Below are positions 63,304 to 64,000 of a DNA stretch of 64,000 nucleotides, piece by piece; position 1 is the first letter of the stretch, and each line of letters begins with the position of its first letter. This DNA is from Virgisporangium aurantiacum. Its GTDB lineage: Bacteria; Actinomycetota; Actinomycetes; Mycobacteriales; Micromonosporaceae. A program made the translations under genes and the position numbers. The DNA is taken from the NCBI RefSeq assembly GCF_016863635.1, contig NZ_BOPG01000012.1:620001-684000 (forward strand), given 5' to 3'. The notes under the pieces were generated by a model that had not been told where the DNA came from, made no database searches, and worked only from the letters and a program-made list of their open reading frames with translations.

Positions 63304-64000
63304 CTACCGCGCGGAACCGGGCCCGACCGGGCGGTCGCCGCGGAGCGTGATGCGGTGCATGACGCGCCGCTGCGTGCCGTAGTCGCGGTTGGCGTAGTGG
63401 GCGGTGCTGCGGTTGTCCCACATGGCGACGTCGCCGGTCTGCCAGCGGTGCCGCACGACGTGTTCGGGCTTGGTCAGGTGCGCGTAGAGCAGGTCGAGGA
63501 TGGCCCGGCTCTCCGCGTCGGACACGCCGACGATGTGCGACGTGAAGCCCGGGTTGACGAAGATGCCCTTGCGTCCGGTCTCCGGGTGCACCCGCACCAC
63601 CGGGTGCTCGACCGGGTCGAGCCGGGTCACCACCTCGCCGTCCCAGACGTTGCCCTGCCCGCCGCGGCGCTGCGCCAGGTAGTAGCCGAACTCGCGGTTG
63701 CCGTCGTGGACGGCGACGAGCCGGTCGGCCAGGTCCCGCACCGGCGGCGACAGCGACTCGTACGCCAGTTGGCTGTCGGCCCAGCTCGTGTCGCCACCGA
63801 CGGGCGGGAGCACCACGGCGCGCAGGATCGATCCCAACGGCGGACGCGGCATGAACGTCACGTCGGTGTGCCACACGTCGGCGAACCCGTTGTCGGCACT
63901 GTCGAGCGCGTACACCTCCGGATGCGACTCGTCGACGCCGCCGACGACGGGGTGCGAGGCGGTCAGCTCGCCGAGCCGGCGGCCGAGCCGTACCTGCCCG
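63304..64000 (-). CDS. TauD/TfdA family alpha-ketoglutarate dioxygenase (5' end beyond window)
   Basis: The frame is open to the right edge; about 231 C-terminal residues are visible. The iron ligands are His and Asp in VWHTDVTF and the distal His in RVMHRITLRG. The 2-oxoglutarate Arg lies just after, in the same segment. FVNPGFTSHIVGVSDAES and HRWQTGDVAMWDNRSTAHYA are typical of TauD/alkylsulfatase-type enzymes. It lies 21 bp ahead of the flavin monooxygenase gene on the same strand, supporting an organosulfur-scavenging operon. Confidence 0.88.
   Translation of the reverse strand, partial: GQVRLGRRLGELTASHPVVGGVDESHPEVYALDSADNGFADVWHTDVTFMPRPPLGSILRAVVLPPVGGDTSWADSQLAYESLSPPVRDLADRLVAVHDGNREFGYYLAQRRGGQGNVWDGEVVTRLDPVEHPVVRVHPETGRKGIFVNPGFTSHIVGVSDAESRAILDLLYAHLTKPEHVVRHRWQTGDVAMWDNRSTAHYANRDYGTQRRVMHRITLRGDRPVGPGSAR

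Overview
This is a very GC-rich actinomycete chromosome segment. GTG starts are frequent, GC3 is high and genes are tightly coupled through ATGA/GTGA overlaps. The gene families (actinobacterial-type [NiFe]-hydrogenase, SARP/AfsR regulators, ECF sigma factor, STAS antagonist, large Ser/Thr-kinase/ATPase proteins) suggest a filamentous actinomycete, plausibly Micromonosporaceae. The family assignment is inference and cannot be proved from the window alone. No rRNA, tRNA, CRISPR array, insertion sequence or phage genes were seen, and no gene-free stretch exceeds about 300 bp.

Layout. (1) 1-3404, minus strand: the edge of a polyketide locus with a trans-acting acyltransferase/enoyl-reductase, an ECH1-type dehydratase and an HMG-CoA-synthase-like enzyme, i.e. 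part of a beta-branching cassette. (2) 3526-17489, plus strand: a complete group 1h (Hhy, high-affinity H2-oxidising) hydrogenase locus: hypA, hypB, hhyS, hhyL, a NifU-like protein, DUF5947 and DUF6084 proteins, an 11-residue-repeat protein, a 39-aa membrane miniprotein, a maturation protease, hypC, hypF, a second hypC, hypD, hypE and a DUF6390 protein. (3) 17491-20406: a minus-strand HTH protein, then a second module (small-subunit paralogue, NifU-like paralogue, DUF5947 paralogue) with no large subunit. (4) 20648-28811: unknown proteins, a GAF-PAS-GGDEF cyclase, a nucleoside hydrolase, an ECF sigma factor with a membrane partner, STAS and GNAT proteins, a degenerate hydrogenase-protease-like protein and an EEP-family phosphoesterase. 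(5) 28834-43106: a 1792-residue kinase-ATPase-TPR-GAF-GGDEF protein, a Gfo/Idh/MocA oxidoreductase and two SARP/NB-ARC/TPR regulators around a TPR-type protein. (6) 43151-45807: FUSC-type membrane protein, MarR regulator, small membrane protein and an aminoglycoside-phosphotransferase-like protein. (7) 45822-53439: GH2 beta-mannosidase and a peptide/oligosaccharide ABC transporter with its own promoter and twin operator. (8) 53444-55305: an unknown gene and a scar gene joining an Hsp70 start to a CHAT end. (9) 55310-62171: a minus-strand catabolic operon that fits D-apionate to L-erythrulose to D-erythrose 4-phosphate, divergent from a FadR-type regulator. (10) 62182-64000: flavin monooxygenase and TauD-type dioxygenase, probably for organosulfur use.

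How the genes work together. The hyp genes build the NiFe(CN)2CO centre of HhyL and the protease removes its C-terminal tail. HhyS carries the Fe-S relay. The second small subunit could pair with HhyL to give an alternative enzyme or could act separately; this is the most unusual element here. The 55-62 kb operon is a self-contained carbon-source pathway with transporter, five enzymes and regulator.
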